This document shows positions 62,890 to 64,000 of a stretch of DNA of 64,000 bases, piece after piece (positions within the stretch are counted from its first letter, which is position 1; each line of letters starts with the position of its first letter). The translations under genes were made by a program, and so were the position numbers. The notes under the pieces were generated by a model that saw only the letters and a list, made by a program, of their open reading frames with translations, did not search any database and was not told where the DNA came from. This DNA comes from CAYSUS01 sp964434165. Its GTDB lineage: Bacteria > Planctomycetota > Planctomycetia > Pirellulales > Thermoguttaceae. The stretch lies in the NCBI GenBank assembly GCA_964434165.1, contig CAYSUS010000014.1:27516-91515 (forward strand), read 5' to 3'.

Positions 62890-64000
62890 TCAGCTATAGA
62901 GCTGAATCGCCTTGATGATCTCGCCGAGGTCGTTGGAGACGGCCACGGCGCGGTTGGCGAAGGCCGCGCGCTGCACGCCCCGCTTGCCGAGGACCTCGTT
63001 GAACATCTTCTGGTCGGTGGTGTGGTAGGCCACGGTGGCGTTGGGGTCTTTCAGCTCATGGCCGGTGAGCACGCAGACCACGCGCTCGTCGGGGCCGATC
63101 ACGCCCTCGCCCACGAGCTTCCTCGTCCCGGCGACGCTGGCCGCGCTGGCCGGCTCGCAGCCCAGCCCCCCGGCGCCGACCTGGGCCTTGGCGTCGAGGA
63201 TCTCCTGGTCGGTGACCTCGCGGACCACGCCGTCGGTGGTCTCCAGGGCGCGGAGGCACTTGTTGAGGTTCACGGGGCGGTTGATCTCGATGGCGCTGGC
63301 GATGGTCGAGGCCCGGCGGCCTTCGGAGTCCATCTGGTCGTAATACCGGCACACGGCCGCGCCGTCCATGCCGCCGCCGTACCACTTCACGCCGCGTCGC
63401 TCGTAAAGCTCGTAGAGGGTGTTCGCGCCGCTGGCGTTGACGATCGCCATGCGGGGGAGCCGATCGATGAGCCCGAGCTGGCGGAGCTCGAAGAACGCCT
63501 TGCCGAAGGCGCTGGAGTTGCCCAGGTTGCCCCCCGGGACGACGATCCAGTCGGGGACCTCCCAGCCGAGAGCCTCCAGCACGCGGAACATGATGGTCTT
63601 CTGGCCCTCCAGGCGGAACGGGTTCACGCTGTTGACCAGGTAGATCCCCAACTGCTGGGTGACCTCCTTGACGCGGACCATGGCGTCGTCGAAGTCGCCG
63701 GCGATCTGCACGGTCAGCGCCCCGTAGTCGAGGGCCTGGGAGAGCTTGCCGTAGGCGATCTTGCCCGAGCCCACGAAGATCACGGCCTTCATCAGGCGCG
63801 TGACCGAGCAGTAGAGGGCCAGCGAGGCCGAGGTGTTGCCCGTCGAGGCGCAGGCGGCCCGGCCGGCGCCCACGAGGCGGGCGTGGGTGAAGGCGGCCGA
63901 CATGCCGTTGTCCTTGAAGCTGCCCGACGGGTTCATGCCCTCGTACTGGAGGAAGAGCCGGCCGGGCGCAACGCCGACGTACCCGGCCACGCCGTCGGAG
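62890..64000 (-). CDS. thrC: threonine synthase (5' end outside window)
   Basis: The frame is open to the right edge of the window, so the start codon is missing; at least 369 residues are present. [20 protein letters not shown] near the left end carries the PLP-binding lysine, [14 protein letters not shown] follows, and [16 protein letters not shown] and [12 protein letters not shown] are further fold-type II PLP motifs. The enzyme converts O-phosphohomoserine to threonine. It is an amino-acid biosynthesis neighbour of dapB in the aspartate family, with the decayed ATPase inserted between them. Confidence 0.93.
   Translation of the reverse strand, partial: SDGVAGYVGVAPGRLFLQYEGMNPSGSFKDNGMSAAFTHARLVGAGRAACASTGNTSASLALYCSVTRLMKAVIFVGSGKIAYGKLSQALDYGALTVQIAGDFDDAMVRVKEVTQQLGIYLVNSVNPFRLEGQKTIMFRVLEALGWEVPDWIVVPGGNLGNSSAFGKAFFELRQLGLIDRLPRMAIVNASGANTLYELYERRGVKWYGGGMDGAAVCRYYDQMDSEGRRASTIASAIEINRPVNLNKCLRALETTDGVVREVTDQEILDAKAQVGAGGLGCEPASAASVAGTRKLVGEGVIGPDERVVCVLTGHELKDPNATVAYHTTDQKMFNEVLGKRGVQRAAFANRAVAVSNDLGEIIKAIQLYS

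Overview
This window comes from a GC-rich bacterial chromosome, most likely a planctomycete (Planctomycetota). The evidence is gene content. There is a formylmethanofuran dehydrogenase subunit A homologue, secreted proteins of the DUF1080 and DUF1573 types, and a small protein of the 'QPFRPF' kind that I know from planctomycetes. There is also a fused GHMP-kinase/nucleotidyltransferase, a multihaem cytochrome fused to a nucleotidase-like domain, and a lipopolysaccharide core operon. I see no rRNA, tRNA, CRISPR array, insertion sequence or prophage.

Layout. 1-3213 (minus): nucleotidyltransferase and a sugar-kinase/pyrophosphorylase fusion that runs off the left edge. 3361-5316 (minus): acetyl-CoA synthetase with a clear promoter and terminator. 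5688-16091: a scattered carbohydrate region with a DUF1080 protein, a PcRGLX/YetA-type lyase, a GRP-family sugar permease plus ribokinase-family kinase, a GH88-type hydrolase and a PL22-type oligogalacturonate lyase, with a cation efflux protein between them. 16101-18139 (minus): a small conserved protein and FhcA. 18446-24772 (plus): LPS biosynthesis (lpxK, exported protein, waaF, a WaaP-type kinase, two tandem GT4 glycosyltransferases), with 4-bp overlaps at each junction from the exported protein to the last gene except the waaF-kinase one. 24945-27792: an exported secretin-like protein and a ketosynthase without its active-site cysteine. 28266-34642: nusA-infB-rbfA and an endonuclease III-like protein. 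34752-37809: TPR lipo/periplasmic protein and YebC.

37853-42189 (minus): Tat-exported aldo/keto reductase, then a DUF1573 protein with a cytochrome-nucleotidase fusion lipoprotein. 42745-45941: archaeal-type phosphoglycerate mutase and glucose-6-phosphate isomerase. 46085-49532: metal-dependent hydrolase, small M50-like membrane protein, Rieske protein, VWA protein. 49782-50579: HpcH/HpaI aldolase. 50587-57227 (minus): a four-gene operon (TPR/metallopeptidase, MazG-like, large membrane protein, ABC ATPase). 57474-60163: tRNA-binding protein, UMF1-type transporter, ROK-family kinase. 60169-60731: ParDE toxin-antitoxin. 60867-64000 (minus): dapB, a probably decayed AAA ATPase, and threonine synthase truncated by the right edge.

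Two things stand out beyond the genes. Several intergenic gaps carry dispersed structured repeats: a GACTTCCGAAGTC hairpin at three sites and a heptamer-array element at two sites, one of which forms the last codons of pgi. Several genes also have good sigma70-like promoters (TTGxxx, 16-18 bp, TAxxxT), which makes the transcription units readable. I did not find a convincing new defence or mobile system. The most unusual proteins are the cysteine-less ketosynthase, the endonuclease III homologue that lost its catalytic lysine and gained a histone-H1-like tail, and the cytochrome-nucleotidase fusion.
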